A stretch of DNA of 64,000 nt from Azolla caroliniana (lineage: Eukaryota > Polypodiophyta): positions 9,734,001 through 9,798,000 of the forward strand of contig JBHGNT010000005.1 of the NCBI GenBank assembly GCA_043228905.1, written 5' to 3'. The stretch's first letter is position 1. Each line of letters begins with the position of its first letter. Positions 10,276 to 21,361 of this stretch are shown in pieces. The notes under the pieces are model-generated. The model was not told the origin of the DNA. It did no database searches and saw nothing but the letters and a program-made list of their open reading frames with translations. Both the position numbers and the translations under genes were made by a program.

Positions 10276-12931
10276 ATGCATAAGTTAATATCTTTAAAGC
10301 ATATTTCTGTATCGTCTGTGTCGCCAAAACAACAGAAACGAGTGCAGATATCGAAACAGTCTGAGCCTTCGTGCCCTAGTTCGCCCAAACTCTGTTTTTC
10401 TGATTTTCATCGCTACAGAAGCTGTGCAGATCTCCAACCGTCATCGACAAGTGATTCAGAACAAGCAAACACAGAAGTCATGCCGATTCTTGTGTCTGAA
10501 GAACTGCGACTATGGCTTCATGAGAGAAACTTACAAGGTTTCATCAAAGTAGCAGAAGCGGAACCTCATCCGCAGGCGGAAGAATTGGTACAACAGTTAG
10601 ACATCACCAAGGTCACCACAAAGAAAATACGAAATGCATTACAGATGCCAAGAGGAGGCTTTGAGGCAGTTAAAAAACCTTCATCAGAAGCACTCCAATC
10701 GTATTTCGGGGAATACTCACCCTCGGCAAAAGCATATCAGACTTATGGAGGTCGGGATGAGTTTTTCCATGAAGTGGCTAGATTTTTACTAGAGGTGGGA
10801 TTTGTCAGTCCCCGTTTTTATTGTATGCCGAAAAAAAGGGCTGGGTTTATCATAGCCGCATACGAAAAGGAGGATTTCAACTGGCCACTATTGTCGGGGG
10901 AAGCTCTGAGAGAGCAGCTACAAGGGGTGAAAATAGGAAAACCAATGAAGCAAATTTTTGGTCGTTGGCTATCGGTATTGTTTCCGATTCAAGAATCGGA
11001 AATTCCTGTTCAGTCAAGAAGACCACCGATAGTACAAGCACCGCGAAGACACCGACCGGTAGTACATGAAGAATGGATAGATGAAGAATCGGCACATGCC
11101 GATAATATACAAACGGATACGCCTCAGTCGGAACCACCAAGACCAGAGAATTCCGAAAACAGGCAACCAACAGCCGAACAAGAAACAGTTGACCATTTGA
11201 TAAACAAGCAGCAGCCGACAGAAAATCGACAACAACCAGAGAAGATGCGACAAAGGACAAGGGTTAAACAAAAGGCTAATAGGCAATTCCAACCAGAAAA
11301 CAGTGATGGGTCAGCACCGAAAAGGCAACGCACAAAGGAAAATTCGAATACGCCTGTAGTAGCAGAAGTAATAAAACCAGGGAATGAGAGCGTTTCGACA
11401 CAACCTCAACAAGGCCAATCTTCAAAAGTAGCAATTCGGGAAGCACATGGGTACTTGGATATTCCACCAGCAGCACATGAATTAGCTGCCATTTTACAGT
11501 TCGGAACTTCATACGAACTGGTTGAATGGTTGGCTAAAAGATTGACAGAAGTATCAAAACGGCTGGCTCAAGAACATAATGACCGAATAATGATACAGAA
11601 AGCCTTACGAGGAGTGTTGGAACCTCAAGAAAAAGCAGAGATAGAGAAAATCGGCCGGAAAAGAAGTGCACAGAATAGAGGGGAGGCTATTGAAATGCCA
11701 CCATTACATGAAGCACTGGTCGAAATTCATAAAGAATATGAAACGGCACGCAAAGCAGCCAGTGATATGGCTGAAAGATACAAAAGTGTATCAGCATCGG
11801 CGGAGGTGCTGAAACATCAGTTTTGTAACATACAGGCAGAAAATAAAGAACTAAAAGAAAGTCTAAACAAATGGGAAACGCAGGCACGACTTATGGCGTC
11901 GGAGTCAGAATGGCAGCAGAAATTGGAGGATGTTGAGAAAGCAAGCAGAAACAACAAGGGCCAACAATGTTGTATTTCGAACTACAGAATTAGAAAAACA
12001 AATAGAAACCATTTAGAATGGCCAATACAAAGTTCTCGAAGAAAAAAATCAATTAATAAATGAATTACAGAAAAATCTGGAAGAAGCTAAGACGGCCAAT
12101 CATACATATACTGAACAAATTGAAGAATTCGAAAGGTATATAGTGTCACAGGAAAGTCAATTGACAGAAAAAGAGCGGAGTCTTGAAGAAGTCAATAGAA
12201 GAATTACGGAACACCAGGAGGAATGGAGCAAAGAGAAATCGACATTCGAACAACAACTAAACGAAATTCGGAAGATATCGGAACAAAGGCGGCTGGACAT
12301 ATATGTAGTCGAATCCAAATTAATGCGGGCTGAAAGTGAAAACCGAGCCACTATTACGGATTTACGGAAAGAGTTGCAAGCCGCTCAATTCGTCGCAAGC
12401 ATCACTAGGGACAAAGTGCAGCGCATCATAGGGAAACATCGAAACCTAGCAAAGGAAATGATCAATGAATCCCTTGCGCAAGGATGGAAGTTATGGACGG
12501 CACAAGAGGCGGAATTACAGTTATTGCGTGCCGACAAAAATAACCGTCAGGTCCAAGGTGCAGGTTTTTTTAAAATAGCACAAAAGGATATTGACAATAT
12601 CCAAGAGGATATCATGAAAGATATGGACGAAATTGCGGCATTTTACAGAGAAGAAATTCAACGTATTATGCAAGAATTCGACAAACATGATATAGGCACT
12701 TCCGTTCAGTTGGATAAAATTGAAGCTGAAAGAACCAGCAAGACTCCTGGTCTTCAAACTCCTGGAAGAAGTGAACCAGAGCAGCCAACCGAATCACAAC
12801 ATTCAAAACCTGCTCCGAATGATGACTGTGACACAGAAGAAGAGGAAGATATAGAGGGAATACATCCAAGGCCAGAAGAGCCTTCGATTTTTGATATTTT
12901 GAACGATTCGGATGAAGAGCTACAGGAATAG
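10276..12931 (+). pseudogene. Gypsy-1 extra 3' ORF: large protein with coiled-coil C-terminus, broken
   Basis: Downstream of pol and before the 3' LTR. The ATG at 10276 opens 595 codons to 12063. About residues 70-235 form a compact domain (ILVSEELRLWLHERN, FFHEVARFLLEVGFVSPRFYCMPKKRAGFI). A charged Pro/Gln-rich linker follows, then helical repeats from about residue 415. Near 11970 the coiled-coil pattern leaves this frame and continues two frames over (ELEKQIET, one TAG, then KNQLINELQKNLEEAK), reaching the 262-codon frame 12143-12931, which is also coiled coil and ends in an acidic tail. It was probably one protein of about 880 residues. I do not recognise the N-terminal domain. Extra ORFs in this place are known in the Tat group of plant Ty3 elements, but their functions are unknown. 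Confidence 0.75.
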
Positions 12932-12975
12932 GCGTGGGTTCGCTGGACAAGGTCCTGGCCCACGGACGTGCCAAG

Positions 12976-13432
12976 TGTTACCCGGACCCGGACAGTCAGT
13001 TTTACCGAACAAGTGGGAAAGCGTCGAAAACGGAGTCGGTTCGGATCGACTGTTTGGATCAATGACTCAGCAGTAAACGAAGAGAACTAAGTTAGTTAGA
13101 TAATTTTGTAATTCTTGATAGTAAGTAGGAATAGTTCTTGATGAGAAAAGACCTTCGGTATACCTATAAAAGGGAACCGAAGGCATTGTAAGAAAGGTCG
13201 TTTTATTTAGTAATATAAGTTTAAGTTAGGAATATCCTGTACGGATTCGGTGTTCTTTCTATTGTCTATGTTGTTAAGTGCAAGCTTCCTAATTTATAAC
13301 TAAGTAACGATCACGGTAATTACCGATTAATATAGTATAATTCCGTTCGTAAAACACAATTCCTTGTTAGAACGTTGAGTAGCGACGTTCACTCTTCTGT
13401 ATCGGTAGTAGTTAGTAATTAACTGATTAACA
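12976..13432 (+). repeat. Gypsy-1 3' LTR
   Basis: 457 bp, two transitions away from the 5' LTR. It is followed by AAAAG, the right copy of the target duplication. The bases just before it (CACGGACGTGCCAAG) do not form the polypurine tract normally needed to prime plus-strand synthesis. Confidence 0.97.
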
Positions 13433-15061
13433 AAAAGCGGCAAATGATGGCAATGATGTGCGGGAACTGACAATATGTACAAGTGAGTGAGAAATTGAAA
13501 ATTGACAATGTCTTCATCACAAAGTGGGGAATCGATGAATCGACAAGGAAGTGTTAAGCATCCCTAATCCATGTTTAGTCATAAGTAGAGACAAATATAT
13601 CCTCTGATGTGTGTTAAAGTAGAGACAAATATGTCCACAATTTACAAGTTAAAGCTCACATGTGTCTCCTCCTAATCACCATTTCAATCATCATCACCAT
13701 ATCCACCTAGATCATTCTTAAAGAAGATGGAGAAGATGACGATGATCATGATGAAGGCGAATATGAACATGAAATGGTGTGTGGTTCGTGGAATCATGTG
13801 AAACTCTACCAAGATCATAGACATGAAATATCTTTATATGAAAACCATGGATCATTCGATGTACCAGTAATCATGAGAATTATCGTCAAAATCACATATC
13901 TGAGGTAGAAAATGGCTCAAAACAAAAGATTGGAAAGTAGGAGACAAGAAGGCAGAATGGATCGAGAAACGAAGACAACGATCGAAAACGCAAACGGAGT
14001 GACGACAATGGCTGTAATGACAACACAGCCAAAGCCTGAACCGGAAATGCCAAACGGAGATGGTTGGACAAGGCCGACAGTGTAGGGGAAGAGATTAACG
14101 GCGACAGAAACAACGAAACAACCAGCCGAAAAGCGGCGACCAGACACTCAACGGCTGAACGGAGAAGCACCAGCTGGAGAGCGGCCGAAGTGGCCGGATA
14201 GTAGTTGGAGCGGCTAGACAGAAGCCAGAGAGCCGGAATGGCCGGACAATGGCTGAAGGGCAGCCGAACTACAGTCGGAGTGGTTGGAGTGCCCGGATAG
14301 TGGCTAAACAACAGCCGACATCCGAACAAATGCCGGTACGACAGGCGGACAACGACGGGCCGGACAGCCGAATAGTGTGGCCGGAGAAACCAGAATGGCA
14401 AAACAACGGTCGGAGTGGCCGGAATGGCCGACGACAAATACCGGATGCCGAACGGGTAGAGACGCATAATGCTAGAGGGAGAGGATAGTTGGAGCAAAGG
14501 CCAGACAGGGGAAAGACGAAGAAGGACGTTGGATGGAAACAACCAACATGAGATATTGAGTGACGACCAACAACTACGACAACGGTGACAGAAAGAGAGA
14601 CTCAAAATGGACAACTGAATAGGGATGAATGGAAACCCTAGCCACACCAACTGAGAGCAATGGAGAAGGAAAAGGAACAAAGATATAGAGAAGGAAGCAG
14701 AAAATTAGAAGAAACCAAGAAGGAAAACGCAACAAGAAGAAGAAGAAGAAGGAAGGAATCGGAGGACACAGACAAATAGAAAGGAGGGAAACGACACAAG
14801 CAAGAGAAAAACAAGAAAACAAGAAAAGAAAAAAGAGGGAAAAAGAGAATGATAAGGGGCATCCGTGGAGTTTTGAAAACCTCAGGGCATCCGAAGATTT
14901 CATAAACATAAGGGTACATAATTAAAATTTTAAAAATCAAAGGGCCCCTACAGAATTTCAAAAACTCATGAACCTAAAAGAAATGGACGCGATCCACACA
15001 CAATTCACAAGATACAAAGAAGTTCAACACACATACACACAATGTCTTTTTGACAACCTGA
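13433..15061. other. Intergenic or unidentified repeat DNA, no gene seen
   Basis: 13433-13900 has no convincing frame, although 13725-13907 holds about 60 open codons rich in Asp/Glu (EDGEDDDDHDEGEYEHE) without homologs I recognise. 13900-14560 is a GC-rich degenerate tract full of GCCGGA/GGCCGG words. 14580-14900 is almost pure purine (GAA/AGA). Long minus-strand frames across 13892-14961 are Leu/Ser/Phe-rich translations of these biased tracts and are not genes. Confidence 0.6.
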
Positions 15062-15281
15062 ATGATGTTACCAAAGTTTGTGAGCTGACAGAACAAGAAT
15101 GTTCGTGTCGATGAAGTCGTTGACCGAAGGAGATGTTCGAGTCAAGCGCCCCGATCGAGGGAGTCGATCGTTGATGTTACCGAAGTTTGTGAACGACAGA
15201 ATGAGAATGTTCGTGTCGATGAAGATTTGTTGACCGACAAAGAGGTTTGAGTCAAGCGCTCCGATCGAGGGAGTCGATCGT
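15062..15281. repeat. Two-copy ~110-bp tandem repeat
   Basis: TGATGTTACC(A/G)AAGTTTGTGA starts at 15062 and again at 15172. Both copies end with CGATCGAGGGAGTCGATCGT. The copies differ at about a dozen positions. It lies beside LTR-derived sequence (15361-15676), so it may be a diverged part of an LTR. Confidence 0.75.
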
Positions 15282-15360
15282 TGAGAGGACCGATGGAAGT
15301 TCCGGTCAAAGAAAGATTATGATCAAGGCATGTGGGATCGACATGCAAGGCACTCTCCCA

Positions 15361-15676
15361 CACGCGTAAGATAGATTTCACTTAGCACAGAACAGTAATT
15401 ATTAATGATTAAGATACAGAACAATAGCACTCCATTAATTATCCGCTAATGATTACAATCTAACCGGGCCCTTTTATAGGTCTTCGGCTTTAGGTACAAA
15501 CCGGTGCCAACCAGCAACTGGTTACGAACCGGTCCGGATCCGGATCGGCATACCAATCCCGGGTCCGTCCGTTCGCTTCTCAAAATCATAATAATTCTAT
15601 ATTATAAATAATCAGCTCCCGGTTATTAATTATCCCCCTTTTCCCATTCTGGACTTCCCTTGGCGGCCGGCTAACA
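15361..15676 (-). repeat. Partial LTR homologous to the Gypsy-2 LTR
   Basis: 316 bp matching 21508-21823 base for base with scattered differences. It starts at CACGCGTAAG and ends at GGCCGGCTAACA. The shared CCCTTTTATAGG segment is the TATA region. The 146 bp that begin the right-hand LTR (21362-21507) are not present here; other DNA, including the tandem repeat, abuts instead. It could be the 3' LTR of Gypsy-2 or a piece of a second copy. Confidence 0.8.
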
Positions 15677-15719
15677 CATGGCACGCTCGTCGAATCCCAC
15701 GATTCGGCCTTCATTCTTC

Positions 15720-16895
15720 CTCCAAAATGTCCAGAATGCTTTGATCTAAGGGTTCCAATGGTTCCTCAGGAAGTTGTTTAGTCATATGTTGTTGTTGTGG
15801 TTCCTCCTCCTACTATTGCCCTGACTTCTGCTGTTCCTGCAGGTATGGCTGCCCTCGTTGTTGCTTCGGCTCCAACTGTGGCTGCTTCACTTTAGTTTCC
15901 TGCGACTCTGTTGGTCTTACTGGCTCTTCCTCCTTTTCTGGCTCTACTGGTCTTACTAGCTCTTCCTCCTTTTCTAGCTCTAATGGTCTTAGCGTCTCCT
16001 AGTGCTACTGTCCAACGTGTACCGCTTCTTGCGGATGACCTTCCTTTAGCGGCTCCTCCTGTTGTTGATTTACGGTATGTCGGTTTCCATCCGTCGGCTG
16101 CGCCTCCAGAGTTATGTTTGTCTTCTCCTCCTGAGTTCCATATAGCTGGCTTTCCCCCGTTTCGGCTTCTGTCGGTACCTGCTCCGAAGACTGCTCTTCA
16201 TCACTAATGTTGATCTCCATAGTTCTTCGGACCACTTCATGTCGTCGCCTTTCTCGTTTATACCACTCTAACTAGAGTTGTGTATCCAGCTGGTCATCGT
16301 TCCCAAGGAATATCACTTGCAATGAGACGGAAATTGGCAGCATATGTCGAAGCTGGTTGATCACCTTGACGAAGTGTACGAATCTTGTTGATAGTTGTTC
16401 TCCCCCATCAGTATCTTCGAAACAAGCCTTAAATTCCTTGATAAATTCCTCGAAATTATTCAGTAGAGGAGAATTGGTCTCTAGCAATGGAGCAAACCAC
16501 GACAACGCTATGCCAGTCAATAAGGTGCCCACTAGCCCGACTCGTGATGCATCTGTTGGATAACGCGCGAGATGCATTTGAATCACCAACCGTACTTGAT
16601 TCAAAAAACCTCGGAAATGCGCCCTTGACCCATCAAATTTAGCTGTGAGGCTAATTTTGGGCTCCTTGATAAGTCCCTGACCTTCAACCTTTTGTTGTTG
16701 TAACACTATGATTGTCGACTCTAACTGTTGCACTCGTCGCGTGAACTACTCTTGTAGTTGTTGCTTCTCTATAGTAACCTTTTGTAGATCCCCAAGTAGA
16801 CATTGATTCTCTACTTCAAGAGATGCGAACTTGGATTTAAGGTTCTCCATTTCTGCAACAAGGGTGAGATATTCTTCTGAGTTAATGGCCGCCAT
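15720..16895 (-). pseudogene. Gag pseudogene of heat-element chromovirus (Gypsy-H)
   Basis: Minus strand from ATG at 16895 (MAAINSEEYLTLVAEME), a leading coiled coil, then a capsid domain (KFDGSRAHFRGFLNQVR, LVGTLLTGIALSWFAPLLE, LNNFEEFIKEF). That pattern is of the Tf1/sushi/PEG10 gag type rather than the common plant Ty3 gag. In-frame stops lie near 16749 and at 16272. Beyond 16272 the frame continues into a Glu/Gln/Pro-rich tail with a 36-bp tandem repeat (15913-15984). The frame dissolves in stops before 15720. Protease and pol are absent on the left. A related gag piece lies at 22247-22469. Confidence 0.75.
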
Positions 16896-16955
16896 GGTTT
16901 CAGGATGGTTACAAAGGAGGATGAGAGAGAGAGAGAGAGAGAATTCGAATCAAAC

Positions 16956-17399
16956 TGTCAGAACCAAGGATAAAAGATAGAGTAATGGAAGAAGGATATT
17001 AGAGAACACAAGAAGAAAGGAACCAAATACTAAGAGAAGAATGGATGTATAAGATAGAGAAAGAAAGAGAATGGATACAAGATATGTAATAAGAGCTAAA
17101 GACTGGTGTTGATTCGAATTGATTTGAGAATACATGTATGCCCTTATTTATAGGTTCCTATAGAATAGCTTAGAGATTTCTAGAATGTTCTAGAATGTTC
17201 TAGACCTAGAATGCTCTAGGACATTCTAGAACATTCTAGAATAATCTAGAGTTTTTACAATAATCAATGTAATACAAGAAGTACCTTTTATTGTTTCATA
17301 TAACAATAAGCTATCTTAATGGTTGAGGTTTTCAAGTATGGATTACAAGGTTCGAGGTTCAAGTCTGGGTGACGCCATAATGGTCATGTGTTCATGACA
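16956..17399 (-). repeat. LTR of Gypsy-H with heat-shock-element arrays
   Basis: 444 bp with ends TGTCA and TGACA, lying just upstream (minus strand) of the Gypsy-H gag. On the minus strand the order is: tRNA-like head (17317-17365), two TTC/GAA arrays, TATA box (17143-17154), CT-rich leader. The right end abuts copia coding sequence (17400 onward), so the element inserted into a copia. Confidence 0.85.
17178..17246 (-). promoter_or_regulatory. Two heat-shock-element arrays
   Basis: Array 1 (17178-17200): TTC, GAA, TTC, GAA, TTC each separated by exactly two bases. Array 2 (17224-17241): TTC, GAA, TTC, GAA in the same 5-bp register. Inverted TTC/GAA triplets at 5-bp spacing are the binding site of heat shock factor trimers. 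They end 24 bp upstream of the TATA box on the minus strand, the position expected for a promoter element. Binding itself is inferred. Confidence 0.8.
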
Positions 17400-18381
17400 T
17401 GATTAGCCAATTCATGCAGAAGCCGACCGTAGAGCATCTTCAATGCGCGCACTGAATACTGTGGTATGTGAGCGGCACGAAGGACCGGGGACTATTATAC
17501 CAGCGATCTACTGCGACAACATAAGCAGCATGCAGCTCGCCAAGAACCCCGTATTCCATGCTCGCACAAAGCACATAGAAGTGCATTATCACTTCGTGTG
17601 TGAGCGTGTCCTAAGCGGTGAGGTCGAACTTCGGTATGCTCACACGGATCGGTAAGTTGTCGACATCTTCACCAAACCACTCGGATCGGACAAGTTGCAG
17701 GACTTCACCGAAATGCTTGGTGTTTAGCATCTCGATGTGCCACACTTGAGGGGGAGAACGGGCAAAAACACCAGAACGGGCAAAGGCAAAGAGACTACCG
17801 AATGTGCCGGTGAGGGAAGAATCGATAAAGGGAGAGTCAAGAAGAAGAAGGGAGCCGAGTCGACAAAGGAAGTTGACACATCCGAACAAGTCAGAACAAG
17901 CGGCAGCGGCGGCAGAGTCAAGAAGGACAAAGCCGACCGGAAGAAGAAGGCCAAGACCCGGACATGGTCCGATGTGGTGAAGGGCCTAGAACCAGAAGAA
18001 GAATCGGGAGCAACCGATTCGGACAAGAGCTGGAATGAATCGGAGACAATCGATTCAGTTCAACAGACATATTCGGAAGAACCGGATCAATTCAAGGCCA
18101 AGAGGACGAGAAGGTAGTGAAAGTCGACGCCAACACGAAGGAATCGGCGAACCGGCACGCGCCGAAGTCACAGCAGCGAGGGAGCTGAATTAGGCCTGTT
18201 GAGCAGACAAGCTGACTAAGGAGGTCAAGGTGCGCAGAACAAGAGGGGTTGCGGCAAACAGAACCGAACCGGACGAGGAGTGCGAGCAAGGCGGAGTGAC
18301 GTTAGAAGGACCCGAGCAAAAGGACCGGTTGCCACAGACGTTGACACTACGACCGGACCTCAAGTTGTGCTTGAGGGGGAG
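17400..18381 (+). pseudogene. Copia RNase H C-terminus and 3' region (5' part missing)
   Basis: Starts abruptly inside a copia pol (NQFMQKP, then an internal deletion into IYCDNISSMQLAKNPVFHARTKHIEVHYHFV and DIFTKPLGSDKLQDF). This is the RNase H end, matching Copia-2 at 26800-27390. A TAG after the LGV codons (about 17726) ends pol. The frame then stays open for about 127 codons rich in Lys, Arg and Glu (to 18117). A polypurine tract (GAGGGGGA, ~18373-18380) precedes the LTR. Confidence 0.8.
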
Positions 18382-18702
18382 TGTTGAGCGGCAAGCTCAA
18401 TTGGAGCCGACTCGGCTGAATAAGCCTGAGCCGTTCAGCGAGACGGATCGGTGAGCCAGTAAGCACCCGGTGAGCAAAGAGCTGGTGAGTTGGGGAGCCG
18501 GTTAGCCGGATCCATCAATAACCGGAAACTTAGTAGCAGCTAGACTACTAGGGAGTTATTACACTCGTAGTTAGTGTCAGATGCTCAAGTGAGCATTGAA
18601 GTACACCGTACTTCTGTCAGTCCGTATGGACTTGTATAAAAGTGTTCGTTGAACACATACAATGTACAGAGCATTGATATAATTTTTTGAATAGAGATTC
18701 TT

Positions 18703-18755
<53 letters not shown>

Positions 18756-18840
18756 GTCTCTCCACGTACTATTAAGGTTTCCATTAAACCTGTTCTCTGT
18801 TTTCTGTTTTTATTGCTTTTGCACGCTATTTGTTTTTACA
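18382..18840 (+). repeat. Copia 3' LTR (459 bp)
   Basis: Begins TGTTGAGC right after the polypurine tract and ends TTTTTACA. It shares with the Copia-2 LTR the GAGCATTGAAGTACACC block and the GGACTTGTATAAAAGTG TATA region. It contains a (CT)n microsatellite at about 18702-18752. To the right the sequence is Gypsy-2 protease code (minus strand), so this copia inserted into Gypsy-2. Confidence 0.85.
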
Positions 18841-19480
18841 ATAGGGGTACAATTTTTGGGTTTTCTTCTAAATATTGGTTGACCTCTTCGTCAGCAAGCC
18901 CCTCGAACATGTTTACACCTTCCGCATATAGTGGTGTCAACTCCTTGCCGGTACTCGATCGAGGGTGGGTAGGTACCCTTACTTTAGCCTTTCTTCACCG
19001 AAAGGTAATCATGTTTTTCCGCCAGTTTTCTTTGATATGCGCCGTTTTTAGTAATGGGCGGGCCAACAACAGCGGGTAAGCCCCTTGCGCATTGAGCTGG
19101 AGAACCACCGCCGAAATGCGGAATGCGTGTCCTCCGATAGTTACGTCTAAATCCCGTATCAAACCGGTAGGTCTTACCGAACTTGTATCCGCCGTCCAGA
19201 GCCAAAACGGGCAAGCCTCCCATTCCTAGATTCCTAGGGTATTACAAGTCCGTAGACTAATCACATTCACGCCCGATCCTCCGTCCACTATCGTCCCTGG
19301 TAGTTCTCATCCTTTGACGATGGCTGTGATTGTCGGACTATTCGTATCAACTACTGTTGGCCCTTCTTCCGGATTTGAGAAGAATGCAGGAGCCGGCAAC
19401 AGATTTGATGTGGTCATTCCTTATTTCAGCTCTTCCGTAAACCAGGGCACTAGCTGTAATAATCGACCCAATGGCAGCGT
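18841..19480 (-). pseudogene. Gypsy-2 protease region remnant
   Basis: Minus-strand translation gives a protease core with WEACPFWLRTADTSSV..., a YPLLL(A)RPLLKTAHIKENW segment and an end EGLADEEVNQYLEENPKIVPL. This aligns with the Gypsy-1 protease ORF end (6600-7070). Frames shift and stops intervene. Pol is missing to the left, replaced by the inserted copia fragment. Confidence 0.75.
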
Positions 19481-21306
19481 AATTTGACATTCTTGTAATG
19501 CTTGCCATGTTGGGTTTTCCGGCTGAATCGTGTCAATGGCCTCTTACGGTTTCTCCTTTTGTTGTTCAAGCTCAGCCACATTCCGCTCATTTGCCTTCTT
19601 CACCCACTCGATGGCTTGCTTTCGAATTGCCTCCTGTGTTTCCCACTCCGTTATTTTGCCTTTTGCCCTGGTGGTGACTTGTTGTATGTCGACGACTTCT
19701 GCTACCACCATATTTACGGCTGGTCTTTTTCAGCATTCGCTCCGGTACTCGGTTGAGGTCCTATTGGTGGTCAGTTAGGTGCTTGGCCTTGGTTCGGTTG
19801 GGTACTTGGTGTGTCCTTGTCCAGCTACCATTGATGGTCCTCCTTTCAAGCGTTCCATTTTTTGTTGAAGCGTTTTTTGTTCCGATAACCCTGTCGGGGC
19901 CGATTTTCATAATTGCCTTGATCCTCCCTTCGTTGGTTGTAACCAGGGGAGTGGTCCCGGTTGTATCGCTCATATCGATCACTGTTGTAATCCCGGTAGC
20001 TATCCTGCCGGTCTCGGTCGTGAGCGTCTTTTCTGTCGTTGTACCGGACATCTTGCGTTGGTCGGTAACGCTCATCTTGCCGCTAGCATTCTTCTTCCTC
20101 CTCTCGGTTACTCCGGGGTTCGATTTGCCTTACCGGTGCCACTTGCCGGTTTAGCAAGTTATATTCGCATCAGTCCATTGTGTGCGCCCTGGAATGGCAT
20201 AACATGCACTGTGTTTGCATAGTACATTCTATTGCCGAGTGCCCAGCATTGAGACAAGTCGTACATTATATGGCTTGCCGAAAACGTAAGTCGTCTTCTG
20301 TTTTCTCCATCTCCCTAACCCGGTCTATGACTTGGTCGATCATGCTGGTGCGGGAATCAATCACTGCGCACACCATACGCAGGGGTTCCCGGAGTGCTGC
20401 TAGCAATATTGCTTTAGCCTATGCTTCCGGTGGTGCTTGATTTAGCTGGTTGTGCATTCGTTGGAACCAGATTACGAATTGTTGAATGGTTTCCGTAGGT
20501 TCCTGACGTATAGTGCAGAATAGGCTGACCGTCTCCCGTTGATCCACCTCCTTGTTGAAGAACTATAAAAAACTGGTTTTTAAGTCCTCAAACGTCGTTA
20601 TGGTGCCGGGAGGGTGCGTCAAGCGCCATCGCGTGGCTGGTCCTTCCAAGGTCATGCCGAACTCTACAATCTTCGAGCGTTCTGCTTTGGCGGCGGTCAA
20701 GCGTTGCGACACATGGTTTGCTTCCTAGGTTTGTAGAAATGCATAGACATGAGCTTTCGCGTCCGGATCATCCCGATACTTGGGATATTGGAACACGAGA
20801 TGTCGTCGTCGTCCGGTGTCGGAACACGAGCTGGTGGTGTCGGAGGTCTCCCCTCCTCTTCTTTCTATGTCAGAGGTCTTTCCTCCTCTTGCCGTTCTAG
20901 GGCTTCCAGTTCCGTTAATACCGGTTCTGGTGTCGGCAAGGTATCCGACAGCTCGTCCACCGATCCGTCTGGGGTGTCGTGGATGCTATGGTAATTCAAA
21001 TGGGCGCTGCATTCGCTGTCCATATTCCGATTCGAGGGCCGAGAATGGTTCTAAATCGCCTTCCCCTTTTGTTAATGCTTGCAGAATGGATTCCGCATCC
21101 AGGAGATTGCTCAAGCTGCTTCCTTCATCCGGGTGGGGAGTCTGTTGCATGCGGAGTGACTCCGCGGCCACTTGCCGGATTACTTTGGAAAATGATCGAT
21201 CCGCACGGATCTCTTCTGCCTCCTGCTGGAAAGCCTCTCGCTTCCGCAATCATTCGGCAAGTCTTCTTGCGTCCTCCGTAACCGGGTCATTCGTTGGTCT
21301 AGTCAT
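19481..21306 (-). pseudogene. Gypsy-2 gag pseudogene
   Basis: The minus-strand ATG at 21306 (MTRPTNDPVTEDARRLAE) leads into a capsid domain (YPKYRDDPDAKAHVYAFLQT, EANHVSQRLTAA, TLEGPATRW, FVIWFQRMHNQLN) and a zinc knuckle (CTTCLNAGHSAIEC) near 20240, as in Gypsy-1. At least five stops or frame changes are visible. The region after the knuckle (about 19750-20160) is repetitive and Arg/Asp/Tyr-rich in one frame. It is a relative of Gypsy-1 but clearly older. Confidence 0.75.
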
Positions 21307-21361
21307 CCATTCCCGCTGCTATTCACTACGTTTGTGCAGGAATCGTGGTCGCCAAAAACTG

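Larger units (their letters stand above)
4059..13432 (+). mobile_element. Gypsy-1: complete young Ty3/gypsy retrotransposon with extra 3' ORF
   Basis: A 9.4-kb element bounded by two 457-bp direct repeats that begin TGTTA and end TAACA. It is flanked by the same 5 bases, AAAAG, at 4054-4058 and 13433-13437. The two LTRs differ at two positions only, both transitions, so insertion was recent. Order: 5' LTR, gag with zinc knuckles, Q/N-rich linker, protease, reverse transcriptase, RNase H, integrase, extra 3' ORF region, 3' LTR. There is no chromodomain. The protease motif (IIDGGSG), pol order and extra ORF place it in the non-chromodomain branch of plant Ty3 elements (Tat/Athila side), which is inference. 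The sequence after the 5' LTR (TTTTGGCACGCCCGGTTAC, 4523-4541) looks like the primer binding site. Confidence 0.95.

Noticed and set aside
13892-14961. Long minus-strand open frames (Leu/Ser/Phe-rich, up to 262 codons)
   Set aside because: They translate GC-biased GCCGGA words and purine-only tracts; composition is low-complexity and no domain is visible.
17293-17366. A tRNA gene
   Set aside because: A- and B-box-like motifs are present, but the acceptor and anticodon stems do not form a proper cloverleaf and the sequence lies inside an LTR.
18577-18765. Arg/Glu-rich minus-strand frame
   Set aside because: It is the complement of the (CT)n microsatellite in a copia LTR.
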